A DNA stretch of 64,000 nt from Kuschelorhynchus macadamiae. Taxonomy: Eukaryota > Arthropoda > Insecta > Coleoptera > Curculionidae. Positions within the stretch are counted from its first letter, which is position 1. Each line of letters starts with the position of its first letter. Location: positions 1,217,579 to 1,281,578 of the forward strand of contig JAUTXW010005222.1 in the NCBI GenBank assembly GCA_030620095.1, read 5' to 3'. Below are positions 1 to 12,612 of this stretch, piece after piece. Position numbers and translations under genes: made by a program. The notes below the pieces were generated by a model. It was not told the origin of the DNA, searched no databases, and saw nothing but the letters and a program-made list of their open reading frames with translations.

Positions 1-224
1 GAGATGTCAATCGATTCCATGCCGAACTTTTTTTAGCGATGAAGTTATTTCGCGCTCTGCTTCACCTCTCCAGTCAACTGATTTCAAATTGTCTTGTTGT
101 ACGCGGCTTGCGGTTATCGAATCGCGTCCAATGGGATGGAGAAAGTTTAATTGCTGTTGTTAGAACTTTTGTTAATAAAAAAATGTACAAAAAAAATCGA
201 AGAAATTGTCCATATTGGTCAAAG

Positions 225-295
225 AGACCTAGTTTTAAGCTTCGGCGTCTCACTCGGGTGGTGTGGGTTCGATCCCGTCTAGAGACATGAATCTT
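225..295 (+). repeat. tRNA-like / SINE-like fragment with a B-box
   Basis: GGGTTCGATCCCG matches the RNA polymerase III B-box (T-loop) consensus. The adjoining T-stem pairs imperfectly and no convincing acceptor stem or A-box is visible, so this is not a functional tRNA. A run of T follows at about 295. It is most likely a SINE head or a decayed tRNA copy. Confidence 0.3.
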
Positions 296-483
296 TTTTA
301 ATACCTTTTTTAATATTTTATTTTGTTTATTCACGTGAGACTTAACCTCATTTTAAGGTCCATCAAATATGTATAAGTAGTTGTTTATTTTGTTGTGCTT
401 TAGTGTGTTTTATTCTATTTGTAAGTTATTGTTTTAGGATTTGTGAGTGTGATTATTTACTAAGGTTCTCTCTGTTGTTTGTA

Positions 484-520
484 GGTCTGATGATGCTCGA
501 AAGGGAGAAACACGTGTCAT
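484..520 (+). repeat. retroelement-tail motif (CTGATGATG ... GAAACACGTG)
   Basis: The pattern CTGATGATGC, an imperfect short hairpin, then GAGAAACACG resembles the 3' tail motif of many arthropod retroelements (CTGATGATG followed by CGAAACG). Nothing coding is attached, so it probably marks the end of a decayed element. Confidence 0.3.
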
Positions 521-539
521 GTTTGTTGTGAATTGTAAA

Positions 540-1430
540 ATTATAATTTAATGAGACCGAGACTTGGAGTCTTTTTCTATGTTTGTTATTAAAAAAATGT
601 AGGTAGTGTAAGGTGTAGCCTGCTATACCAACACTATGGAAGTAGCTCACTTCCTTCCGCGTTGATATATACCTGGGAAAGGGTATGCTTACTACTTATT
701 ACTTGTTGGGCTGGCCTAATTCCTGCTGCCTTTTGCCAAAGTGCCAACCGTTTTAGAAGCAGCTACAGTAATTTTTTGGAAGTAGTAACAATATAAGGGA
801 AACTCCAATTTATGGAATATGTACCAAAATGTAATGTAAAATGTAAGTAAAACAAGAAAAAAACACAGATTTAAATTAGAGAATATTGCTTCGGGATAAT
901 GCTATTAATTTTTCGGATATCTCAAACTATAACACTGCCCAATGGGAAAATTAATTTCGCGCAATTTCATACGGTTTCGTCGAAATTATTAAGAATATTC
1001 TAAATGTTTAAATTTAAACGGATGCACCACTTTGATACAATTAAACCAGTTTAATTTTTGAAGAGTACAGGGGAAGAAAGGGCTCATGAGCATTTACGTT
1101 TTTTAGCCCAGACTATATTTGACGCTTTTATCTTTTTTTACGAACTGCAAAATATTTGTTTCTGTGGTTTTCAAAAGATAATCATAATCTTAATAGAAAT
1201 AAAAGAAAATCTGAAAAGATTGCTGAAAAAACTAAGAACTGACATTTTCTGGTATTTGGCCTACATATAGTAAACTGTGTTGTAAAGCTAGAAATTAAAT
1301 ATAAAATTTTACTTTTTCGACTATTTGTGTCGAATTTTGTAAAAATTAGACACAAATATAATGCTGTAAAACTTTGCCCATAAAATTGGTAGTCTTCCTT
1401 ATTAAAAAATTCGTAAATTTCCTTTTCCCG
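540..1430. other. AT-rich intron sequence, nothing recognised
   Basis: No coding signal, RNA gene or clear repeat boundary was seen. The small open frame near 1058-1270 has the AT-driven composition of chance ORFs. Confidence 0.5.
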
Positions 1431-1432
1431 AA

Positions 1433-3260
1433 ACTTCTCTTGCTATGAATATTTCCTTTTATTAGGAATAGTGAAGTGTAACCCAATTTCGTTCAGTCAA
1501 TAGTAATTTAGTAAAACATGTATACTGTCTTTTAAAACATTTTTATTCGTTGCCATTTTGTTAGATCATATTGGATTCCTACTAATATTTTACCAGTTTC
1601 TACCTATGACACACTTGATTTTTTGCATAATTTAAAATAAGTTCAATAAGTAGTTTTTATATTAACACACGCCGTCATTTTGTTAGGTCATGTTGAATTC
1701 GTACCAGTTTATCCTTATATCATATTTAATTTTTCCGCAAAATTTAAAATCAAATAATATTTTATTTACATTGATTTTTTAGAAATTTTATTTGGCCTCC
1801 GTTTTGTTCCGCTATCTTAAATTCGTACCACAATTTTACTAGTTTATCTGTATATCACATTTAATCCATGCACACAATTTGGAATTAATCTAATAATAGT
1901 GTTTTCAAGCTGATTTCTTCAATGTTTTAAAAGGCCGCCATTTTGTTTTGCTATCATATATTCATATAATGATACCAGTTTATTCCTATTTAACACTTGA
2001 TTTTTGTGCAAGATTTGAGATAAACTGAATAATTAGTTTTTTCAGTAATAATTTTTTTAACATTTCGCTACGCCGGCCGCCATCTTTTTCGGGCATATTG
2101 GATTTTTACCAAAATATTAACAGGTCATCCCCATATGGTCCTTAATTTTTGTCCAAGATTTGAAGTCACTCTGATAAATACTTTTTAAGCTATGACGTAA
2201 ACTGACAGACAGACAGGCAAACCGACAGAATTAATAATACATTTTTTTTTTAATCTAGATTAGCTAAAACGATAAAAAGATATGCAAAACCTGAGAGGGT
2301 GATTTTTTCATGATTACAAATATTTTATTCAGCCGGCATTTTGTTCCGCCATCTTTAATTCGTGCCAAAATTTTACCAGTTAAACTACATAATTCTTGAT
2401 TTTTGTGCAAAATTTGAGATAAGTTAGATAAGTAGTTTTTTAGTGGTCATTTTGCTTTGCCTTACTAGATGTTTAACAAAATGTTACCAGTCATCCCCAT
2501 ATGACCCTTAATTTTTTTTCCCAAAATTTGAAGTCAATCGCGTAAATAGTTTTAAGATATTCCGTGAACTGACAGACAGACAGACAAACTGACAGACGGA
2601 CTAACAAAATTAAAAAAACTTATTTTTTGGCATCCAGAGACTCTAAATCGTAAAGATATATAAACCCTGAGAGGGCGATTTATTTACGATTACAAATATT
2701 TTATTGATCCGCCATTTTGTTCCGCTATCTTGAATTAGTGTCACAGTTTTACTAGCTCATCTGTATACCAAATTATGTATGGAACATAATTTATAATCAA
2801 GCCCTTAAGTAGTTTTACAGACTGAATTTTTAAATATTTTATTAAGCCGCCATTTTGTTCCGCCATCTTGGATTCTTATCAAAATTTTATCAGTTGATTC
2901 ATACATAATACTTGATTTTTGTGCAAAATTTGAGAAAAATTGGATAAGTAGTTTTTTAGTAAGAATTTTTTTAACTTTTCAGTAGGTCGCCATTTTATTT
3001 TGCTAGATTGGATTTTTATCAAAATGTTACCAGGTGATTACCATATGACCTTTAATTTTTTACCAGAATTTGAAGTCAATCGGGTAAGTAGTTTTTTAGC
3101 TATGCCGCGAACAGACAGACGATAGACAGACAGGCAGGCCGACCGAAGGAATTGAGAAAACGTGTTTCTCGGCATCTAGGGACCCTGAAACGTAAAGCTC
3201 TGAAAAAATCTCGGAGGGTGATTTTTTACGATTACAATACTTCCCTTTTACGAGGGAAGT
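1433..3260 (+). mobile_element. GCCGCCATTTTG repeat family, copy 1 (near full length)
   Basis: A noncoding mosaic of internally repeated blocks. Each block has a GCCGCCATTTTG-type core, a segment like ACCAGTT...CATATGACCCTTAATTTTT, a run of GACAGACAGAC, then GGCATCTAGGGACCCTGAAACG and GAGGGTGATTTTTTCACGATTAC. The right end is a 22-base hairpin (3239-3260) ending ACGAGGGAAGT. The left end near 1433 carries a decayed inverse, ACTTCTCTTGC; better-preserved copies have ACTTCCCTCGT. This gives a short terminal inverted repeat (about 11 bp). No open frame exists, so it is non-autonomous and its class is uncertain. Confidence 0.7.
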
Positions 3261-3269
3261 AAAAAAGCT

Positions 3270-6200
3270 ATAGGTGACCAGATATTAATAAAAAAAATGT
3301 CATTAATACCTTCGTAAGTGAAATCCGCTAAATACAATTTTTTTTCATTTTTCACTAACTTAGATTGTTGTAAAGTTGTTCGGTACCTTTCTTTTATACA
3401 AGACTTCCAAATCCACCAGACCGATAAAGTCGCTCTTCAAACAGCATGTTTTTGCCTAGTTCGATTTGTGCGTGATTATTATTGCTGCAGTACACAGTAA
3501 ATTTATTTGACTATGTGTGAAAGAGCTATGATAAAACTATTGACGCGGAAAATATTCGAATTTTGTCATCCAATGAGTTCCTTATTCCCATGTACCATTC
3601 ATTTCTTAGAGTTCACCAGATCCCCATAATTCATCTCGAGTGTAATAGCGGCCGTGTGCCCCGATTAATTCGAAAATGTTTATCTCATTTTTAAGCAGAT
3701 AATATAAAGTAAGTAATTTTTAAAATTAAATTAATTTTAGTGAATATTCAAATTTATTATGTCTGTATAATATTGAGAAACATTTGTTAGTTTGTAACTC
3801 TTTTCAAAAGAGAACATAAGACTCTTAGTAAAAGAAAATCCGGTCGCAATAAAACTACAAAAAAGAAAACGTCCATTCGATCTGCTGATAAGGCGGTTTT
3901 GCGAGACGAAACGACAAACTTTTAGGGGATCGACTGAAACAGATCTAAATACTAAAATACATACTAGACTGCAGTTTCAGAACTTATAAAGTATTATTCA
4001 GTGAAACCTGGGTATTTGAAAAAACAAAACTTGAAACACATGTTAGCTAACGATATAAAAATACGATAGTAATATTTTAAACTTTAATTTTATATGCATG
4101 TATTTAAAGTATTACTGTAAAGGAACAGTCTAAGTGCAAAACATTCAAATTAATAGAATTCCTCATAATTCTAAACAAGTCTTTGAACATATCTAGACTT
4201 TTTCAAAATGTGAAAGGTCAAATAATATATTTGATAACTTCACAAACATATGTTTGGTGGTTTGAATCAGTTTTCAACGTATTAATTGCCTTCCAAATTA
4301 AATATTTTAGTAGACAAATTATATAATATTTACTAAAATTAATAAAAAATATTTTTCTGCTCTGCCTCTAGTTATAAACATTTGAATCATTTGAATGAAA
4401 TTTTCTTGATTTTACTTAGGTGTAGAAGATTTTAATAAAGACCTGATTCTCATCAGATCTAAACTAGTTGTAACGTACTTATGAACAAAGGTATATCGTT
4501 AATCTATAAGTTATGAATAATTTATAGTAATTCCCACAAAAATGTATTAAATAAAATTTTTTAAATCAAAATTTTAAATTAATTTAACGTAGCAAGTATT
4601 TTAAAGAATTTCTTAACTCCTTTAAAATTAAACTCTAATGCAAAATTCACCTTGAAAATATTACTTATAACAAAAAATATATATATTTTTCTGTGCCAAA
4701 AATAAAAATTATGCAAGTGATCTTTTTCTGAGCTCCCTCAAAAGCTAATAGTGCTATTTGTTTGTGTTATATTTATATTTAGATAAATTATTGTTACTGA
4801 AAATGATTTTTCAAAACCTGAAACTGCACTTCCCTACGATAAAGGTTATATGAAATCTGCATGGTTAGACTGACTTTAGTGAAATTTTTGATTAAGAAAT
4901 TAAATATTAAAAAAAAGACAAAGTAATGTATATTCATTAGTACATTAAAAGGGCAAGAAAAATGTTTAACACCTGTGTGAACCTATGTTTACTAAATTTC
5001 AAATTTATGTATAAATACTTGCACAAATGTTAAGCAATAATCAACGGCATATGTTCTCTTATATTTTAATATTATATACACAAAATTGCTTTTCTATGCT
5101 TTAAAATATTGAATCGTAAATTTATATTTTATTACCACCGCAAAATCTAAATTTATATGGAAAACTGTATATATAATTGGTACCCTTAAGTATGTATCAT
5201 TAATTTCTACAGGAAAAATGTGATCACGTTGAGTTTCCATATACGAAGTCACGTTTACCTAAAGCAAATATCTAATTTTAACTTCTTTTAATATTTCGAT
5301 AAAACGCTCGCGGTAGACATCTGTTTAACAGGTTTTGCTCCTAACAAAATGGTTTTAATGACTCTAGTGTTTTTGATTAAATCAAGAACTAAGTTGGATC
5401 GTAAGTCGATGGATGTACTCTCGAATGTGCAAAGTTAAGATTATTACCTCTTTTTTATTATTAACATTCAACGAATATTTTTTCTACTAAATTTGTTACC
5501 TTAAATTTTTGAACAAATTGTTTACCTACAGCTTAATGGATAAGTACTATAAGCACTTAAAAATGTCATCCGTAAAAATACTAAAAATAGAAAATTAATT
5601 ATAATTTATGTTTCATCAAAATCCTTGCTAAGACTTTTAGACAGAATTTCTACAAATCTGACGTATAATAATAATAATAGTATATTATATAACAACTTTT
5701 GAAAACAGCTTCTTTCACACGAATGTGACATGTCGTCTCGTGCCACAGTCAGATAAATGTCAAAAGTGGTTTTCAAACGCTATATTTTTTTACGACTGCA
5801 TTTGGGGTGTTCACTAAATATTTTTGACATTGTAAAGTAGACTATAAACAGATGATTAGTGAGCAATCATTAACCATAAATCGATATATACAATAAAATT
5901 AGAAGTAGGCTATATTTTGCAGCACACGGGAGCTGACCAATGAGAAACCAATGTGATCTGTGGGAAATAATTCTCAAGATATGCGAGATTAGACTTTTCG
6001 GAAAAAACATTTCATATATTAATGTGTGTAACATATTTATCTACTAATTCAAATCCATATCTGCCACTGATCTTCCTTTCCGTTAATGTCGACAACAGTA
6101 CAGTAAATTTCTAAAATACTCAGCATCAAATGGCTTACTTTTGAACTTATTTATTTTAACTGTAAACTTGTATCTCTTGCTATATTCATAGATAAGGAAA

Positions 6201-7430
6201 AAACTAATGTATAATCCATGAACTTTTATATTGTCTGAAAAGGAAATTCAAAACTTTTTACCAAATCTCCCGTTTCCTAATAAACATTCTGCTTATGATC
6301 TTTCACTGAGACTCTCTTTATCCATAGTTGAGATGAACTAATAGTAAATATTAATGAAATAAAATACAATGTGAAGTCTGTGATTCATTTTCAGTTATTT
6401 TCGCTTGTTTAATAATCAAATTTATTGGTGAAATTGGTATTTTTTAATTTTTAGAGTTAAAGATTCGGTAAAATTTATTCAGTCGGAAAATAAGTCATAA
6501 ACTTGCTATAATAACATAAAAAAATCGGAAATTGTTGAACAGTGTACTAGTGAACATAACATGTATTTAGATTTTTTCTCAAATATTTTTTGTGATTTTG
6601 GGGATGCCATAATTTTACTTAATTTTCTTACCACTTTATTTATCGTCCTATAATGACAAATGTCAAACTTTATAGACAAAATGTACAAAAAACAAATTAA
6701 GGTTGCCTGTAATTGAAAATATTTTTTTTTATCAGATTCAAATCACTAAAGTTACTTAGAGTTACATTTCTGTAAAAAAAACGAGGGCCTTACTTCGAGT
6801 GCGGACCGGTTTATTTCACCGACTTAGACCTGAAGATCCTTATATTGGCATATCCTTTAGAACTATACGATTGTCCGCTATATATAGGTGGTGTTATCCA
6901 TATGGGACTTTTATTTTTTTATTGCTTTTCATATTACTGTTTTTACGAATCCATTATACTTTAATTTGAAATACTTCATGATAAATACACGCAGGATGTT
7001 TTAATATAATATTATGGTTAAAGACGTTGGTTAAAGTCAAGAATCTGGAATAGAAAAGTTGTATGTTTTATGTTCTAAGATTCGTAATCCATACAGCATT
7101 TTCTACAACTAAACCCAATTTTTTTCTCTATTGTAGCCTATATATATATTATTTAATATCTATGATAAAAAAGTAATAACTTAAAAAGTATATTTTATTT
7201 ATTTAAAGCAGTTTGAACCTAGGTTTTTGGGCTACCTTTAGCTAGAAAGGTTAGGTTAGAAAATATGATCAAACATTTTCATGCGGATGGGTACCGCCAG
7301 AGATAATAGTAGCTAAAACAAATAGTTGTGAATATGCTGTTTATTTTTATATGAAACATATTTCAATACGAGACGAGAAGACAATGATCTGTCTGGCAAT
7401 TTCGAGGTAGAATCTGAGGTTAGTAACAGA
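3270..7430. other. AT-rich intron, no gene seen
   Basis: Very AT-rich unique-looking sequence without credible ORFs. One less AT-rich block at 3530-3720 is listed separately. The small frame at 6506-6688 (-) is judged to be chance. Confidence 0.5.
3530..3720. promoter_or_regulatory. candidate conserved noncoding block
   Basis: A locally more complex and GC-richer stretch containing GTGTAATAGCGGCCGTG and CCCCGATTAATTCG. It has homeodomain-like ATTA cores and GATA-like TTATC/AGATAA sites. The texture resembles intronic enhancers; there is no direct proof. Confidence 0.25.
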
Positions 7431-7719
7431 AATTTCAGTTGGGCACTATCAACGAAGAAAAGGCCTTCAAAATATGAGCTGACAGTTTTCCTTGTATATG
7501 TTGCGAATTAGAATTAGATCATATTTACTATGCTGTGTAGTCTTGTTAGGAGAGCTAAGATCGAGGCTAAGATACATACCCGATGACTATGTTCCACAGC
7601 AGTGATCCAAAATTACCACTGACATATGCAGACCACAGTTACACAGCAGAGTTAAAGTTACCAACAACAAAGTACCATCTTTGAGAAAGCGTAGATTGAC
7701 GGACAAAATATCACAATGG

Positions 7720-7945
7720 ATTAATTTGAACCAGTAAAGATGTTAAAATATCTAGGGAGTAGAATGTCACAAAATGCAGATGGAACAGAAGAGATTGCTG
7801 GTAATAGATATCTGTCAGCGCTGCATGACCTACTTAAGTTTATAAATCTAACACGCACGAATAAACTGTCCATCTACAAAACTATAATAAGAATAATATA
7901 TAGTGAGACGTGGAGACTGAGTATCTAAGCCCCACCCCAGGTTGT
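7720..7945 (+). pseudogene. non-LTR retrotransposon RT C-terminal fragment
   Basis: The frame starting at 7740 reads MLKYLGSRMSQNADGTEEI, then AGNRYLSALHDLLK and KLSIYKTIIR, ending SETWRLS. This is the KYLG ... IYKTLIRP ... SETW region found just after the catalytic core of many LINE reverse transcriptases. The YADD core and the rest of the element are missing, and flanking frames are broken. It is an old, short remnant. Confidence 0.65.
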
Positions 7946-7949
7946 GAGC

Positions 7950-10900
7950 TATGATGTAAGTAGCTAAGTAATAGTCTTGCTATCACATGAGTCAGTGAAT
8001 CCGATATAGGATTGGACGATCACAGCTATAGAGAACTACGTTTAGGTGATATCACTCTCTATTTTGTAAAGGGTCCAGTGGTGTCTTGGTGCTATCGCTG
8101 TACTTAGCCACCTTCCACTTCCATTCACTCCTATCTGTAAATAATGAAATTAATAAAAATATACGAGAAAGTATATTTTGTATAGAATAGAATTAAAAAT
8201 ATTTTGAATATTGTTATTTGATACCTCTATAGCTGTTGGATTTTATACCCTAAAAAGTAGCAAAAGTGGAAATTTATTTTAAGGCTTTGTGAATTATCTT
8301 GCTTTAAAATGGTCTCCAATTTTGGTTCTGTTATCTCGTCAAGCAATTAAATTACAAACTTTACCGCTTGGTGGATTATTAACAAGCAGACTTTAATTAT
8401 TTGACTGTTTTAAATTTTATTAATTCTACTTCGCCAAAGCCGGATGCAACTTTGGAAGATTGCGGATTAAATTAAAATAAAGTATGGAAAATATTTAAGA
8501 GAACAGAATATGAAATTTACTTTGGATATTTATGGAATAAATTTGTCGGATCTAAATAATTCGGAAGATACTTAGGAACGTTCGTCGAAACTTTCTTTAT
8601 TTGTATAAACCGTTATTAAAATATTTCCTTTTTTTTTAATTTGAATTTCGCATTTCGTATTTTAGGACATATTCCGCCGTATAATAAATATATTTTAAAT
8701 ACCTAAATTGGTAACTTTAGACTGTTTCTCACGAACTAGCTAGGTAAAATATTCTATTAGGTATTTTTACACTTAGTTAACGTTTTTAAGGCGGTGTTTC
8801 TAATGTCGGCAGAAACAAAAAATTAAGGGGATTTTAATTATTTGACCCAACATTTGATACTAAAAGCTTATAAGTGGAACGATTTACTGTAAAATGCATT
8901 TTTTAGAAAATGTGATTTTATATTTAGAAAATGTGATTTTATTTTGCATTTATGCTAGGAGACCAGCTAAAAAATTTTAAATTATAGAATTTAGACCGCA
9001 AGGTTAGGATATTAATAACCTATAAGGAAAATGATATTATGTTCCAAACCCTCTTATAAAACATCTTACCTGAAATATAATTTGACAAAAATCGAAAAAA
9101 TGTTTAGAAGAAAATATAACGAGGTTTCCTAATTTTATTTAGTGCAACAATCTATGGACGTATACAGGGTTATTAAGCGAAAAAATCTCAATAGTTTTAC
9201 TATTTATTAAAAATCGACTGGATGCTTCGATCTTTTTCCATTTTCTTAAAATATTTTTCTCTCTCTCTCTCTAGTCTCTAAAATGCTAGACATTGATTTA
9301 GTTTTATTTTTTTCATGAAATAGGCGATTTCCTTTTCGAATTTTGCTTAAGATTCCAAACAGATTTCATAATGCATGTTTTTACCTAAATTCAATAATTG
9401 GTTTCGTGATATTTGGCATTTGAAAAAAACTTTATTTAATCTGTGATCGGATTTACATAAAATGTACGTGGGCAAATAATGCACAAATATATTTTAAGTA
9501 CTACAATAACATATATAAAGATATATAAAGGTGAGGTCAAAGATGACTTAAGTGTAGCCAGAATGGAGTTAAATATGTCAGTTTTAGAGGAAAGGACGCA
9601 CAACAAGTCAAACACGGTCAACCGGTCGATTGCCGAAACATACTTTCTGGAGCGAATGAAGCCGAAGGCCCGCCGAAAACTATTGACGCGTTTTCACGAA
9701 TATATTAGATTTTACGGTATTCTAAAATGAAAATGATTGTGGTTATTGCGCCACATAAGAGCAATATATAATAATACCTTTAAATCCTAAACTATAGTCT
9801 TATATCAGGAATTCAGTGGGGTGAATTATTTTTGACATAACGCATAAAAACAAATGCGTATGTTAAAAAATGTAACTTAGAAGGCCATTTTACAACAATT
9901 CACAAAGATTTTGGAGCAGAGAAGTTAAGAAAGTTAAAACTTTTAAGTATAAAATCTAATTTAATGTTACAGCAGTCTTTTTTGTGTCAAGCCTGTGCAA
10001 AAAAATGTTGCAGCAAAGAGTATCAATGAAATATAATAAAACTAGTCATTCAAGCATTTGTTGCGGTTAATATATGCCAACACATTTATAATCTTTGCTT
10101 TACTAACGCCTCCTCTTTGTGTTCGATGACGACGTCGTCGTGTCAATTGTGTAAAAGCATTTTGCTCGTATCTGCGTCTGCCAGGATATCTAGCAGCTAG
10201 GGCCTATTTTTCCAATAGGCCACACCTACCCGAACCCAGAGCACCAGTCAGACGGCCCCCCCGCTCGGCAAAACTGTGATTTTTTAAATAGATAAGTACA
10301 TGATATTATACTTAATTTTCAAATGCAAATATGAAACATCATATTATACTTTTATACTTTTCAATTTGTTGATCTGTTTAGGCTAAAAATAAATCTTGTT
10401 TTTATTTAGATTTATTTACTAAGGAAACGAAAACACTTGTTTACAACTTCCACATAATTTATTTTACAAAGAATACAATACATGACAAATGTTTTGCCAA
10501 CACTGTGGCTTCGTCAGATGTTAAATGTTAAAACAATTTTGTTCAGTAGCTTTCTTTCTAGATTCTTTGATTGACATTGGCTTTTTGAGGATGTTTAATA
10601 AAATGCATATTAAATTAAAATTAATATAGCTTAGCTTAAGGTTAAAGGTTGTTTGAGGGGGGGCGGAGTTGGATAAGGACCTTGCTGCAATGCCAGCATT
10701 TTGAAAGTATTCAAAGTATACGGCAAGCATATCATATCCGTCTTCGTGATAAATAGGCATTGTGGTTTGCGTAATATAGACTACTGAGAATTTGAAAACT
10801 CATTTTGTAATATCGTTTTTGTTTTGGTGCTGTGTTCATTTTTTTTCCAAAGCCTACTATTTTTTAACTCGCAGCCTTTTACTTTAATTATTAGATAGGT

Positions 10901-12600
10901 TCCTATAACGTTAATTGTAAGGCCAAAAATTGAGAATATTAGGAGAGTTAGAATAAAACTAATATTAAAAGTGAAAATTAGTTGCCGCATATAAATTCGT
11001 TTAGAAATGCCTGAGCATTTTATTTTCTTTTCCTTATATTAAAAAAAATAGATATAAATTTCGTAACATTGGTCTATTTTATAGATATACCTATCATTTG
11101 AAATTTTCAATAAAACACATGAAATCTGAAAATTGCCAGAAAGCGCCATCTGGCGATTTGCATGAGACTTAAAAAAATATAATTCATACGTTATTTGAAA
11201 GTCCAACAAATGCCCTTTTCAACGACAAGGAATTGAATTGAATTATGCCTGTTTGCTTAAAGAAATATTTGACCTTTCCCCATCCTTTATTAGACAAGCT
11301 AAAGAAAAAAAACATATAAAAATTATTTGCAACTTGCAATTTACTAAAGATTATCAAAAAGTTAATTTTGATATACATATACTGGGTGAATTTCTGAGAA
11401 AATCAGCGTTTTCTAATTGACTGTGCCTTTTAAAAATAATAGCCAGCGCTTCTTCTTCCCAACTTTTACTATAACACATTTTTTCCCGACATCGTGGGAT
11501 AAACAGTTTTCTAGATATAGCTGGCCTCGTTTCTTAGTTCTACACCCGGTACATAAACGACGCTATTCTAAATGCAACAATAAATTATATTCTTTTCAAA
11601 AATTTCTATTAAAACCGCACGTTTTTTTCTATAAATTGCGCCGAAAAACGAAGGCTAAACATATTTTGACTCTCATCCCATGGGTATGAAATCCATTTCA
11701 GGGATCCTTCAACTAGAATCCGCTCACTTTATTGAAATTCAGAAAGCACCGGTCCAAATTCAAATTTCTGAAGTAATATTTATGACCTAAATCGTAAGTG
11801 GAAAGCCGACCAGGTCGAGAGAAAACTTTTAAGTGGCCCAAGCTTTTTGTCCGGTCCTAGAGAGTGTCGGAGAGTTTCAGAGGAGTTCGAGTTTTGGAGT
11901 TCGTTTATTACTGGACCCATTAATAACTGCTGGCATGGCGAGTTTCCTTGTATCATTAACCTCACCGCGGTAGAGAAAAGATGGAAACATCGTTGTCTGG
12001 AGAAGTATGCTAATTAACTTTCGTGTAGTGAACAACTTCGGTATAAAAAAAAATCCTTCCTATTTTCAACGAGAAATTTGAAGTTAACATATTAATTAAT
12101 TCTAACTTTTGACTTACCAAACTTTTCAGAACTTTGAAAATTTCTTATAAGATACAGAGAAAAAAATTAAAGACATATACCGTCAAAAAGTCTAGAACAT
12201 AATTTCAGTTTTTATGACTAAGTTGGAAATGTTTTGCTAATTATAAGAAATTTTTTTCTAGACCTCTCACTAAAGTTTTTAATTTTATAGTACGTTTCAG
12301 AAATTTATACAGTAATAAAATGGGGAATTCCGTCCAGTTTGGCTGAATTTCGGGGACGTCCATAGGCGTAGGTAAACTTTGTTTATAGAAATAATAATAA
12401 AGGTCCTTTTAATTCCCTGTCCTTTTGCCCTGTCCTTTTGAATATCAAATGAGGTTTTATTACTCTATAGATTACATTTATTATTCAATGCATACATAAT
12501 AGGCTAGTACTTAATGCAGGCAGGTAATAAAACACAAATTATAAATTCTTCTTAACTGTGTTTTAAACGTGTTAGTATTTGCAGTTACGCCATACTGTTA
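7950..12600. other. AT-rich intron, no gene recognised
   Basis: The stretch contains a short CT microsatellite near 9255, a GC-richer island at 10120-10275 (listed separately), and small AT-rich open frames (9479-9730, 11238-11420, 11417-11689) with no recognisable domain. I do not call genes here. Confidence 0.45.
10120..10275. promoter_or_regulatory. GC-rich island with palindrome and hairpin
   Basis: It includes a 12-bp perfect palindrome GACGACGTCGTC (10128-10139), which contains a CRE-like GACGTC core. It also has a 7-bp-stem hairpin, GGCCTAT/ATAGGCC (10201-10221), and a run of seven C near 10260. The contrast with the AT-rich surroundings is strong. It could be a regulatory block or a transposon scrap. 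Confidence 0.25.
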
Positions 12601-12612
12601 AAAATATTATAG

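Noticed and set aside
225..295. Functional tRNA gene
   Set aside because: Only the B-box is convincing; T-stem pairing fails at two positions and no acceptor or anticodon stem could be assembled.
9479..9730. 83-codon open frame with an Arg/Lys-rich end
   Set aside because: No recognisable domain, no splice context matching the Rbp6 phase, and mostly AT-driven codons; left as unassigned.
11417..11689. 90-codon open frame rich in Phe and Lys
   Set aside because: No domain and no supporting signals; probably chance in AT-rich DNA.
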